Shown here: positions 1 through 7,557 of the stretch, in pieces
Layout: each line of letters starts with the position of its first letter
Position numbering within the stretch: position 1 is the stretch's first letter
DNA from: Planctomycetaceae bacterium
GTDB taxonomy: Bacteria; Planctomycetota; Planctomycetia; Pirellulales; Pirellulaceae
DNA length: 64,000 nucleotides
NCBI GenBank assembly: GCA_020638995.1
Contig: JACKHM010000001.1
Location: 2,604,001 to 2,668,000, forward strand
Direction: 5' to 3'
Translations under genes and position numbers: made by a program
Notes under the pieces: generated by a model
Database searches by the model: none
Told to the model about the DNA's origin: nothing
Seen by the model: only the letters and a program-made list of their open reading frames with translations

Positions 1-213
1 CAATGCAGGTCGTCTCCGGTCAGGAAACTCACATCGTGACGAACTTGTGGGGTCTTGGGCGAATTAACGACCTCGTCCGTTGTTTTCGTCGGTTCGGTAG
101 GTTTCATGAGTCTAGTTTCGCGATAGGAGGGTTTCGGGTTGTAACCGGTTTTTGCGGCGTTTATGGCGCTTTGCGTTCGGTCAAAGTTCTGCAATTCGGT
201 CGGCGATCACAAG
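1..213. other. left-edge non-coding stretch
   Basis: This is the sequence between the window edge and the end of glgE. A plus-strand frame is open here, but its translation shows no recognisable domain and it runs into the glgE 3' end. I see no tRNA, convincing hairpin or repeat. Whether it is the edge of another gene cannot be judged from this window. Confidence 0.3.
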
Positions 214-2208
214 CTATAAGTAGTATTCAAAGTCGCGTTCTGTCCTGACTCGGCGACGAACTTGGAAGATGTGTGCAGGAACGGTTGATGGATCGAGTTC
301 GACGAAGTTGCGTTCACCGTGCCACAAGAATCGCTCGTCGCTCAGTAAATCATGCACTTGATAGGGTTGGGATTGATCCAGCTTCAACTCTGCCAACGGC
401 AACTCGATCCAACCGGCCTGACGGTGATGAGGATCCAGGTTGACGACGATCAGCAAGATCTCCGACAAGTCCGCAGACACCTTGGAGTAACAAATCATCT
501 GCTCATTGTCGATGTCGTGAAACACGACATTGTCGTTCGATTGCAGTACGCCGTACTCGCGACGAAGGTCGTTGACGCGCGCGATGAATTCATTCAGACG
601 ATCCGGACGTTTCAGGTCGTGAAAATGTACCTGATACTTCTCCGAGTCCAGATACTCTTCACTGCCGGGTTTCGCGGGCGCGGTCCAGCAGTGCTCAAAA
701 GGCGGGCCATAGATTCCGTAGTTGGGAGAGAGCGTGGCGGCGAGGACCAAGCGGGCCATGAACGCCGGTCGTCCTCCGAATTGTAAATACTCCGTCAAGA
801 TGTCTGGCGTGTTGGGCCAGAAGTTTGGACGAAAATGTTCCCGCAAGGCTGTTTGAGTCAGCTCCGTTACATACTCCGTGAGTTCTTCTTTGGTGTTGCG
901 CCACGCGAAGTAAGTGTAAGACTGGCTGAAGCCGAGTTTGGCCAATCGAGATGTGATCTTTGGACGCGTAAACGCTTCCGCCAGAAACAAGACGTCCGGA
1001 TGTTCTCGTTTGATTTCTGCAATACACCATTGCCAGAACGGAAAGGGTTTCGTGTGAGGATTGTCGACACGAAAGATCCGCACACCTTGCTCGATCCAAA
1101 AGTCGAAGATGCTCTTTAGCTCGTCCCACAGCGCCTCCCAGTCGGGCGTTTCAAAATCGAACGGATAGATATCCTGGTATTTTTTGGGAGGATTCTCGGC
1201 ATACTGAATCGTGCCGTCCGGTCGTTGGCGAAACCACTGCGGGTGTGCTTTGACGTAGGGATGATCGGGAGCGCATTGAAAGGCGATGTCCATCGCGATC
1301 TCGATACCATGCTCTCGAGCCGCCAAGAGCAGATGCTTGAAGTCGTCCATCGTGCCTAGTTGCGGGTGGATCGATTTGTGTCCTCCTTCTGCGGCACCGA
1401 TCCCCCAGGGGCTGCCAACGTCGCCTTCTTGAGCTTCTTCCGCGTTGTTCTTTCCCTTCCGGAACTGTGTTCCGACAGGGTGGATTGGCGGAAGATAGAG
1501 CACATCGAATCCCATGGCAGCGACGTAGGGTAAACGCGACTCCACATCTTTCAGCGTACCGTGTTTTCCTGGCGAGTCGGCACATGACCGCGGAAAACAT
1601 TCGTACCAGGCGCTGAACCCTGCTCGTACTCGATCGACGGTGACCCGCAATTCTCGCTGGTAGGTCGTGGCGAAATCTCGAGGTGCATGCCGATCCATCA
1701 GCAACGATAATTCCGAGTCATCACAGATCTGCTCGATATGAGCAATCGCATCTGGTTGTCTTAATCGTCTTCCCCAATGAGTCAGCCGCTCCGCTTCGCT
1801 GCCCGTGACTTTTGTTGCTGCCGCTTCCAACAGTTCGGCACCGATCGTCAAGTCGACACGAGTTACCTGATTGGCGATCGCCCGCTTATGCAGATCGCGA
1901 TGCCAGGTCTTGAACCGATCAATCCACGCTTGGACCGTATAGCAATAGACTCCCTCCTCGCCGACGAAAAACTCCGCTTCCCACTCGTCATTGACCAGCG
2001 GAGTCATAGCAACTTCGCTCCACTCCGCATCTCGTTCGGATCGATAGCGCACAACCGCGACGACGACATCGTGCCCATCCGCAAAAATGTTTGCTTCAAC
2101 CGCCACCGACTGGCCGACGACTCGCTTGATTGGAAACTCACCGCCATCAACCTGCGGTCGCACGTCCTCGATGACCACCCGACTCTGTCCATTTTGTTTT
2201 TGTGTCAT
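214..2208 (-). CDS. glgE: alpha-1,4-glucan:maltose-1-phosphate maltosyltransferase GlgE
   Basis: GlgE is a GH13 enzyme that moves maltosyl units from alpha-maltose-1-phosphate onto the end of a growing alpha-1,4-glucan in the cytoplasm. The 664-residue product begins with the typical N-terminal domain (RVVIEDVRPQVDGG, then FPIKRVVG). A GH13 barrel follows, with the nucleophile motif FRVDNPHTKP (Asp at about 382) and the acid/base motif FLAEAFTRP (Glu at about 411). The length is normal for the family. The ATG at 2208 has a GGGAAAAG ribosome site just upstream. It lies on the strand opposite the GlgM-type gene at 3452, which would make its donor substrate. The family call is firm; substrate identity rests on the motifs. 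Confidence 0.95.
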   Translation of the reverse strand: MTQKQNGQSRVVIEDVRPQVDGGEFPIKRVVGQSVAVEANIFADGHDVVVAVVRYRSERDAEWSEVAMTPLVNDEWEAEFFVGEEGVYCYTVQAWIDRFKTWHRDLHKRAIANQVTRVDLTIGAELLEAAATKVTGSEAERLTHWGRRLRQPDAIAHIEQICDDSELSLLMDRHAPRDFATTYQRELRVTVDRVRAGFSAWYECFPRSCADSPGKHGTLKDVESRLPYVAAMGFDVLYLPPIHPVGTQFRKGKNNAEEAQEGDVGSPWGIGAAEGGHKSIHPQLGTMDDFKHLLLAAREHGIEIAMDIAFQCAPDHPYVKAHPQWFRQRPDGTIQYAENPPKKYQDIYPFDFETPDWEALWDELKSIFDFWIEQGVRIFRVDNPHTKPFPFWQWCIAEIKREHPDVLFLAEAFTRPKITSRLAKLGFSQSYTYFAWRNTKEELTEYVTELTQTALREHFRPNFWPNTPDILTEYLQFGGRPAFMARLVLAATLSPNYGIYGPPFEHCWTAPAKPGSEEYLDSEKYQVHFHDLKRPDRLNEFIARVNDLRREYGVLQSNDNVVFHDIDNEQMICYSKVSADLSEILLIVVNLDPHHRQAGWIELPLAELKLDQSQPYQVHDLLSDERFLWHGERNFVELDPSTVPAHIFQVRRRVRTERDFEYYL

Positions 2209-2354
2209 CGTCTTTTCCCGAATGAATTCTAGCTAGGTCGCGGCGACTGGAGGCGGGACCGTGAACCGCTCAATTTCCCAAATCCTAGCTCGAATTGTCC
2301 CCATTTAGAATGACCCTTACATGTGGAGGTGGATGTACCAATGAACGGCTATTT

Positions 2355-3194
2355 TTAGCTCTGCCCAGCGGCTTCTCGTTGTGCCATTGGTAACAAAGTT
2401 GCAGTTACGGCGTAGTGATCGGATGGAAGTCGATCCTCAAACGCGTTTCGATCGATGGTTGCGGCGAGTGTCGTGAAGTGACGAGAATGAAGAATCCAAT
2501 CGATTCGCGAACCCGTGCGCGAGCTACAAAAGTCATGACGTGTTAGTTCGTCTGGAAGTCGTTCGGGATGTGCGGCGCGGTAGGCATCGATGAGACCGGT
2601 CGCGTTCGTCGGTCCCGATACGAGCGATTTGTAAGGTTGTTCATCCTCGGTGCTGTTGAAGTCACCGCAAAGAATGACAGGACCGTCGTTGCTCAACTTT
2701 CGGATCTTGTGTGACAACAACTTGGCACTTGCGAGTCGAGCGGCTTCGCTGCGCTGATCGAAGTGAGTGTTGAAGAAAGTGAACGAAGCTGTTGGCGATG
2801 ATCGCTCGACCAGTCGGCACCAAGTGACGATTCGTGTCTGAGAGGATTCCCAACTCTTGCTACCGGGGACATCCGGTGATTCGCTGAGCCAGAAGTGGCC
2901 TCCTTCAAGCTGCTCGAAACGCTCGGCGCGATACAGGATCGCAGCGTATTCGCCACGCATGGCACCGTCCTCGCGTCCAACGCCAAAGCAATGGTAGTCC
3001 GGCAGATTCGCCTGCAAATAGGCGATCTGATGGTCCAGACCCTCCTGCGTTGCCAATAGGTGTGGGTCGAATTGGCAGATCGCGTCCACAACGAGTGCGC
3101 GGCGGTGCTGCCAACTGTTGCGCCCATCGTTGGCCGTGTCATAGCGAATGTTAAAGCTCATGACACGCAGACGTAATGTGTTCAAGTGGGACAT
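2355..3194 (-). CDS. endonuclease/exonuclease/phosphatase family hydrolase
   Basis: This 279-residue metal-dependent phosphoesterase belongs to the DNase I-like fold. The family motifs appear in order: VMSFNIRYD at the N terminus, a metal-binding Gln-Glu (ATQEGL), FFNTHFD, ILCGDFNS, RIDWIL and the terminal LPSDHYAV. The family includes nucleases, sphingomyelinases and inositol phosphatases, and sequence alone does not give the substrate. I chose the ATG at 3194 because GGAAG lies nine bases upstream; an in-frame TTG at 3203 sits directly on that site. No signal peptide is visible, so the protein is probably cytoplasmic. It sits between glgE and glgM but has no obvious link to glucan synthesis. 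Confidence 0.85.
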   Translation of the reverse strand: MSHLNTLRLRVMSFNIRYDTANDGRNSWQHRRALVVDAICQFDPHLLATQEGLDHQIAYLQANLPDYHCFGVGREDGAMRGEYAAILYRAERFEQLEGGHFWLSESPDVPGSKSWESSQTRIVTWCRLVERSSPTASFTFFNTHFDQRSEAARLASAKLLSHKIRKLSNDGPVILCGDFNSTEDEQPYKSLVSGPTNATGLIDAYRAAHPERLPDELTRHDFCSSRTGSRIDWILHSRHFTTLAATIDRNAFEDRLPSDHYAVTATLLPMAQREAAGQS

Positions 3195-3222
3195 AGCCAG
3201 CAACTTCCGCGATTAGTGCCGG

Positions 3223-3268
3223 GCAGACGCCTCGTCCGGTGGCGATTTGGGACGGATGAGGCGTCCGC
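3223..3268. repeat. palindromic intergenic repeat, copy 1
   Basis: Two 16-base arms, at 3223-3238 and 3253-3268, are inverted repeats matching at 14 of 16 positions around a 14-base loop. The right side (GGGACGGATGAGGCGTCC, 3249-3266) recurs 52 kb away at 55391-55408 with one mismatch. Recurrence in two unrelated gene gaps suggests a dispersed palindromic element rather than a local terminator. Confidence 0.6.
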
Positions 3269-3451
3269 AGTAAGTTGGTTTCGGCTCGGCCACGATAGGA
3301 ATCTTACTTCATTGACGGCGCATGTTCACCGAACCGTGGGTGTCGGGCTTGGCTCGCTCCGGCGATGCAAAAACAAGGCCGGTTGACAACCCAATATACC
3401 CGGCGGATGCTGTGGAGATTCTGGAGTGATGCTGAAATGGAGGGCGACTCG

Positions 3452-4657
3452 ATGAAATCCCTGCTCTTAACTCGAGAGTTCCCGCCCGACGTATATGGCG
3501 GCGCTGGGGTGCATGTCGAATATCTCTCGGACGAGCTTTCAAAGCTAATTGACGTCGAAGTACGCAGTTTCGGGAAACAGGACCTAACTTCCGAACATCT
3601 CCGGGTCAAAGGCTATCCTTTCAACGCCAATTCATTCGCGCGCGTCGACAAGAAGCTTCGCGGAGCGCTGGATACGCTCGAAACTAATCTTCAGACGTTG
3701 ACCGACCCCATCGACGCGGATGTCGTTCACTGTCACACGTGGTACGCCCACTTTGCAGGCATCTTGGCGAAGATCAACTATGGCATCCCGTTGGTCGTGA
3801 CCACGCACTCGCTCGAACCGCTGAGGCCATGGAAACGCGAGCAGCTCGGTCGCGGCTACGACCTATCTTCTTGGGTGGAGAGAACGGCTCTCGAAATGGC
3901 GGACGGAATTATTGCGGTCTCGAAAGAGACGAAGGAGGATGTCGTTCGCCTGTTCGACGTTGATCCGGACAAGGTCAAAGTGATATACAACGGCATCAAG
4001 ATCGAACAATACAAACCCACTTCGGACACCTCCGCGCTGGAGAAGTACGGCGTCGATCCAGCGAAGCCGATTGTGCTTTTTGTCGGACGAATAACGCGTC
4101 AAAAGGGTATCATCCATCTCGTGAATGCTATTCGGCATATTGATCCCGCCGCTCAAGTCGTCTTGCTCGCAGGAGCTCCCGACACGCCCGAGATCGCTGC
4201 CGAGATGGAAGCAAGTGTCGCAGAGGTGAAGAAGACTCGAGACAATGTGATTTGGGTCGAAGAAATGTTGGACAAGCCGTCCGTAATCCAGATGTATTCG
4301 CACGCGACGGTGTTTTGTTGCCCGTCGATCTACGAACCGTTCGGGATCATCAACCTCGAAGCGATGGCTTGCGATACAGCCGTCGTTGCGAGTGCGGTGG
4401 GCGGCATCAAGGAAGTCGTCGTAGACGGCGAGACCGGAATCCTTGTCCCCGTCGAGCAGCAATCGGAGGCTCCCTTCGAGCCCCTTGATCCGGATCGCTT
4501 TGCCAAGGATCTGGCTGCCGGTGTAAACAAGGTGCTAGCCGACGACGCGTTACGCGCCTCGATGGCCGAACAAGGAAGAATCCGCGCGCAAGAGACTTTT
4601 AGTTGGTCCAGCATCGCCGAACAAACGAAGGACTTCTACGAATCGCTGATCACCTAG
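3452..4657 (+). CDS. glgM: GlgM-type alpha-maltose-1-phosphate synthase
   Basis: This GT4 glycosyltransferase is of the actinobacterial 'Corynebacterium-family glycogen synthase' type. The studied mycobacterial member, GlgM, joins ADP-glucose and glucose-1-phosphate to make maltose-1-phosphate. The N terminus LLTREFPPDVYGGAGVHVEY, the block HSLEPLRPWKREQLG, FVGRITRQKG and the nucleotide-binding EPFGIINLEAMA closely follow that subgroup. The ATG at 3452 is chosen because GGAGGG lies seven bases upstream and the conserved N terminus begins there, giving 401 residues. glgA follows 30 bases downstream, so the two are probably co-transcribed. GlgE is encoded on the other side of the gap, which supports GlgM activity over simple glycogen synthase activity, but that is inference. 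Confidence 0.88.
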   Translation: MKSLLLTREFPPDVYGGAGVHVEYLSDELSKLIDVEVRSFGKQDLTSEHLRVKGYPFNANSFARVDKKLRGALDTLETNLQTLTDPIDADVVHCHTWYAHFAGILAKINYGIPLVVTTHSLEPLRPWKREQLGRGYDLSSWVERTALEMADGIIAVSKETKEDVVRLFDVDPDKVKVIYNGIKIEQYKPTSDTSALEKYGVDPAKPIVLFVGRITRQKGIIHLVNAIRHIDPAAQVVLLAGAPDTPEIAAEMEASVAEVKKTRDNVIWVEEMLDKPSVIQMYSHATVFCCPSIYEPFGIINLEAMACDTAVVASAVGGIKEVVVDGETGILVPVEQQSEAPFEPLDPDRFAKDLAAGVNKVLADDALRASMAEQGRIRAQETFSWSSIAEQTKDFYESLIT

Positions 4658-4687
4658 TTGCCGACTTTCGCGCACCGGAGCGCCGCC

Positions 4688-6190
4688 GTGAACATACTAA
4701 TTGCCAGCAGTGAGGTCGCTCCATTCTCGAAAACCGGGGGACTAGCCGACGTTTGTCGCGAGTTGCCCCTCGCGCTCAGTAGAATTGGCCATCAGCCAAT
4801 GGTCTTCACACCGGCCTATCGCCAGATTCGCAACCGGGCCGCGACGCTTGAGCGAACGGATGTGACATTCGAAATTCCGATTGGCAGCAAGGTCATGATC
4901 GGACATCTACTCACAGGAGTGATGCCTGATTCAAGTGTGCCGGTTTACTTCGTCGATCAGCCGGAATACTTTGACCGCGATCAGCTGTATCAAGAGTCGG
5001 GGCAAGACTACAGAGACAACTGCGAGCGATACGTATTCTTTTCACGAGCGGTGATGGAGGCGATCCGCTTGCTCGACCTGCCGGTTGATGTTATTCACTG
5101 CAATGACTGGCAAACCGGACTGATTCCCGCCCTGCTACGGATCGAGTATCAACACGCCCGCGGCTATGAGGACATCGTCACGTTGATGACGATCCACAAC
5201 ATGGCCTACCAAGGTCACTTTTGGCATTGGGACATGTTGCTGACCGGCCTGGATTGGAAGTACTTCAATTGGAAACAGATGGAGTTCTGGGGCAATTTGA
5301 ACTTGATGAAGACAGGGCTCGTCTTCGCGGATGCGATCAGCACCGTTAGCGCTCGTTATGCCGAGGAAATCCAACACGATCTTGGCTGTGGTTTGGAAGG
5401 TGTGCTGCGCCAGCGTTCGGCTTCGCTGTTCGGGATCAACAATGGAGTCGACTACGAACTTTGGAATCCGGCAACGGATCCGCAGCTCGCGGCGAACTAT
5501 TCCGTCGACAATTGGCATGAGGGGAAGGCGGCTTGCAAGACGGTTCTTCAACGTGAATTTGGTCTACCGACCGAGTCCGAAACACCGCTCATAGGACTGA
5601 TTGGCCGTCTCGCGGATCAGAAGGGATGGGACCTCGTCGCGAACGTCATGCAACGCTGGGTCAACCGCGAGAAAGTTCAATGGGCGATACTTGGCGAGGG
5701 GGAAGAGCGTTACCACGAAATCTTGGAACGGCTCGCCACACAAAGGCCAGATCGGGTGGGAATACGGTTCGAGTTCTCTGATCCGATCGCCCGGCACGTT
5801 GAAGCAGGCGCTGATATGCTCTTGATGCCAAGCCGTTTTGAACCCTGCGGCTTGAATCAGCTCCATAGTTTGAAATACGGGACCGTGCCAATTGTTCGCG
5901 AAACCGGCGGGTTAGCCGATTCAATTTGCGACGCTTCGGCAGAGAATCTCTCCAATGGGACGGCGAATGGATTCAGTTTCCAAGCGTACGACGCAGATCA
6001 ACTCGAAGTCACTCTGCAACGAGCGTGTGACACGTTCAGGACGCGCCGTGATGTGTGGCGAAATCTGGTGGAAACGGGAATGAAGCAGGATTGGTCGTGG
6101 AACGAGAGTGCGCAACAGTATGTTTCACTCTATCGGCAGATGCGGCGGCAGCATGATATGTTGCGCCAAGCAGCGGAGGCTGCGCACTGA
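4688..6190 (+). CDS. glgA: glycogen synthase GlgA (ADP-glucose type)
   Basis: This GT5 glycogen/starch synthase extends alpha-1,4-glucan from ADP-glucose. It has the N-terminal lysine motif KTGGLADV, the CNDWQTGLIPALL region, the linker GIDN-like GINNGVDYELWNP, LIGLIGRLADQKGWDL, and the C-terminal motif SRFEPCGLNQLHS followed by RETGGLADS. I place the start at the GTG at 4688: GGAG lies seven bases upstream and the conserved VNILIASSEVAPFSKTGG begins there. The 500-residue length is normal. With glgM directly upstream, the cell has two ADP-glucose-using enzymes side by side, one for maltose-1-phosphate and one for direct elongation. Confidence 0.93.
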   Translation: MNILIASSEVAPFSKTGGLADVCRELPLALSRIGHQPMVFTPAYRQIRNRAATLERTDVTFEIPIGSKVMIGHLLTGVMPDSSVPVYFVDQPEYFDRDQLYQESGQDYRDNCERYVFFSRAVMEAIRLLDLPVDVIHCNDWQTGLIPALLRIEYQHARGYEDIVTLMTIHNMAYQGHFWHWDMLLTGLDWKYFNWKQMEFWGNLNLMKTGLVFADAISTVSARYAEEIQHDLGCGLEGVLRQRSASLFGINNGVDYELWNPATDPQLAANYSVDNWHEGKAACKTVLQREFGLPTESETPLIGLIGRLADQKGWDLVANVMQRWVNREKVQWAILGEGEERYHEILERLATQRPDRVGIRFEFSDPIARHVEAGADMLLMPSRFEPCGLNQLHSLKYGTVPIVRETGGLADSICDASAENLSNGTANGFSFQAYDADQLEVTLQRACDTFRTRRDVWRNLVETGMKQDWSWNESAQQYVSLYRQMRRQHDMLRQAAEAAH

Positions 6191-6192
6191 GA

Positions 6193-6339
6193 GAAATTCT
6201 GAATGCCAATATACAAATCACAAACAAATGCCAATTTCCAAGAACGATTGACCAAAACGAATGGTCGCCCGCTGGTTAAAGTGTTTGAGACTGCTCGTCT
6301 CGGTGTGTTTGTAATTTGATGCTTGCGATTTGGAATTTC
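6193..6339. mobile_element. MITE-like element with 34-bp imperfect inverted ends
   Basis: The glgA-galT gap is almost filled by a 147-base unit. Its ends, 6193-6226 and 6306-6339, are inverted copies matching at 25 of 34 positions with no gaps. Both arms are rich in short words such as CAAATCACAAAC and GAAATTC. A small internal hairpin (GACCA with TGGTC) lies in the core. It has no coding capacity. This could be a non-autonomous transposon remnant or a structured intergenic repeat. No target-site duplication was established. Confidence 0.55.
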
Positions 6340-6346
6340 CCCGAAC

Positions 6347-7318
6347 ATGCCTGAACTTCGACAAGACCCGCTTTCTGGTCGTTCGGTTATCATCGCCGAA
6401 AGTCGTGCGGCCCGACCGGATCAATTCTCCGGGAGAAGCGAGACCGACGTTGTTGTCTGTCCGTTCTGTCCGGGACACGAGGACCTAACGCCCAAAGCTT
6501 CGGCAGTCTATCCCGTCGGATGCAATGATGATCGCTGGCAGGTGCGGGTTGTTCCCAACAAGTATCCGGCTGTCGAGCTCAACGCTTCGGGTGATCGTGG
6601 CGAAGCGGCCATTGGCGTCCATGAAGTGATCATCGAATCGCGGACACATGTGACGAGCTTGGCGGAAGTCTCGGCGAACGAGGCGGAACTGACGTTCTTT
6701 GCTTATCGCGATCGACTGCGGGCGTTGAGCAAGGACCAACGCTTGGACTATGGCCTGATTTTTAAGAACGCCCGAGTCGATGGCGGCGCCTCACTCGAAC
6801 ACACGCACAGCCAGCTCATTGCCGCCGCGACTATTCCCACCGATGTTCAATGCGAGCTGGCTAAAGCCGGCGAATACAGGATGCTGCACGGTCGCTGTGC
6901 ATACTGCGACTTGATTGATGGGGAACTCGGGGGCGCCCGTCACGTCAGTGAGACTGCTAGCTTCTTCAGCTTTTGTCCGTTTGGCTCGCGATTTCCGTAT
7001 GAGATGTGGGTGCTACCAAAAGAGCACTGTGAGTCGTTTGAGAATGTTTCCGATTCGGGCGTCGCCGAACTAGCGCAATTGGTGCGTCGGCTCATTCGAA
7101 CGCTTGAAACGAAACTCGATGCTCCGGCCTACAACTACTGGATCCGCAACGCACCGTTTCGGCTATCACCACACGATGATTTCCACTGGCGAATAGAATT
7201 GACGCCGCGGATGACTCGGCTGGCGGGGTTTGAGTTAGGGACGGGATGTTTTATAAATCCCGTAAGCCCGGAACATTCGGCGGCACAACTTCGTGCCGTA
7301 GTTGCTGAAGTCGTTTGA
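6347..7318 (+). CDS. GalT-family HIT nucleotidyltransferase (GalT or ADP-glucose phosphorylase-like)
   Basis: This 323-residue protein belongs to the galactose-1-phosphate uridylyltransferase family of the HIT superfamily. It has the start MPELRQDPLSGR, a zinc-type CPFCPGHE, the phosphate-binding VVPNKYPAV, the region GVHEVIIES, and the catalytic EHTHSQL, where the second His is the expected nucleophile. The second half repeats the fold (CAYCDL, FPYEMWVLPKEH, FHWRIELTPR). The ATG at 6347 has GGAA eleven bases upstream. Classical bacterial GalT carries HPHGQ; the HTHSQ form and the position inside a glycogen cluster leave open a role on ADP-glucose, as in plant ADP-glucose phosphorylase. Substrate is undecided. 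Confidence 0.82.
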   Translation: MPELRQDPLSGRSVIIAESRAARPDQFSGRSETDVVVCPFCPGHEDLTPKASAVYPVGCNDDRWQVRVVPNKYPAVELNASGDRGEAAIGVHEVIIESRTHVTSLAEVSANEAELTFFAYRDRLRALSKDQRLDYGLIFKNARVDGGASLEHTHSQLIAAATIPTDVQCELAKAGEYRMLHGRCAYCDLIDGELGGARHVSETASFFSFCPFGSRFPYEMWVLPKEHCESFENVSDSGVAELAQLVRRLIRTLETKLDAPAYNYWIRNAPFRLSPHDDFHWRIELTPRMTRLAGFELGTGCFINPVSPEHSAAQLRAVVAEVV

Positions 7319-7447
7319 TTACAGAACCTATTCGGCGGAGGAAGGCTAGGTAAACGGCGTGGGCTTTGTTGATAGCTGGCCGACTTGTGGAATTCTATGG
7401 TACGATGACGTTCCAAAGGCCGCCGGATGGGTGGCCTCCGACCGATT

Positions 7448-7471
7448 GTGACGGCCTTGGAGCGCCGTCAC
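7448..7471. other. perfect 8-bp-stem hairpin upstream of the GH57 gene
   Basis: GTGACGGC (7448-7455) and GCCGTCAC (7464-7471) are perfectly complementary around an eight-base loop, about 90 bases upstream of the GH57 start. A TTATCGTGTTTT stretch follows. It may be a terminator for galT, a leader structure of the GH57 mRNA or an operator. Nothing in the sequence decides between these. Confidence 0.4.
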
Positions 7472-7557
7472 TTATCGTGTTTTGCACTGTGAATAAGTAA
7501 AACCCGAATTGCCTGCGCGATCCGCCGATTCCTTTCACTTAGAGCTTTGTTGCCGTT

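Noticed and set aside
3383..3412. TTGACA upstream of the GlgM-type gene as a promoter
   Set aside because: No acceptable -10 box lies 16-18 bases downstream.
3365..3451. N-terminal extension of the GlgM-type protein
   Set aside because: The extra residues have no family match, and the GGAGGG ribosome site points to the ATG at 3452.
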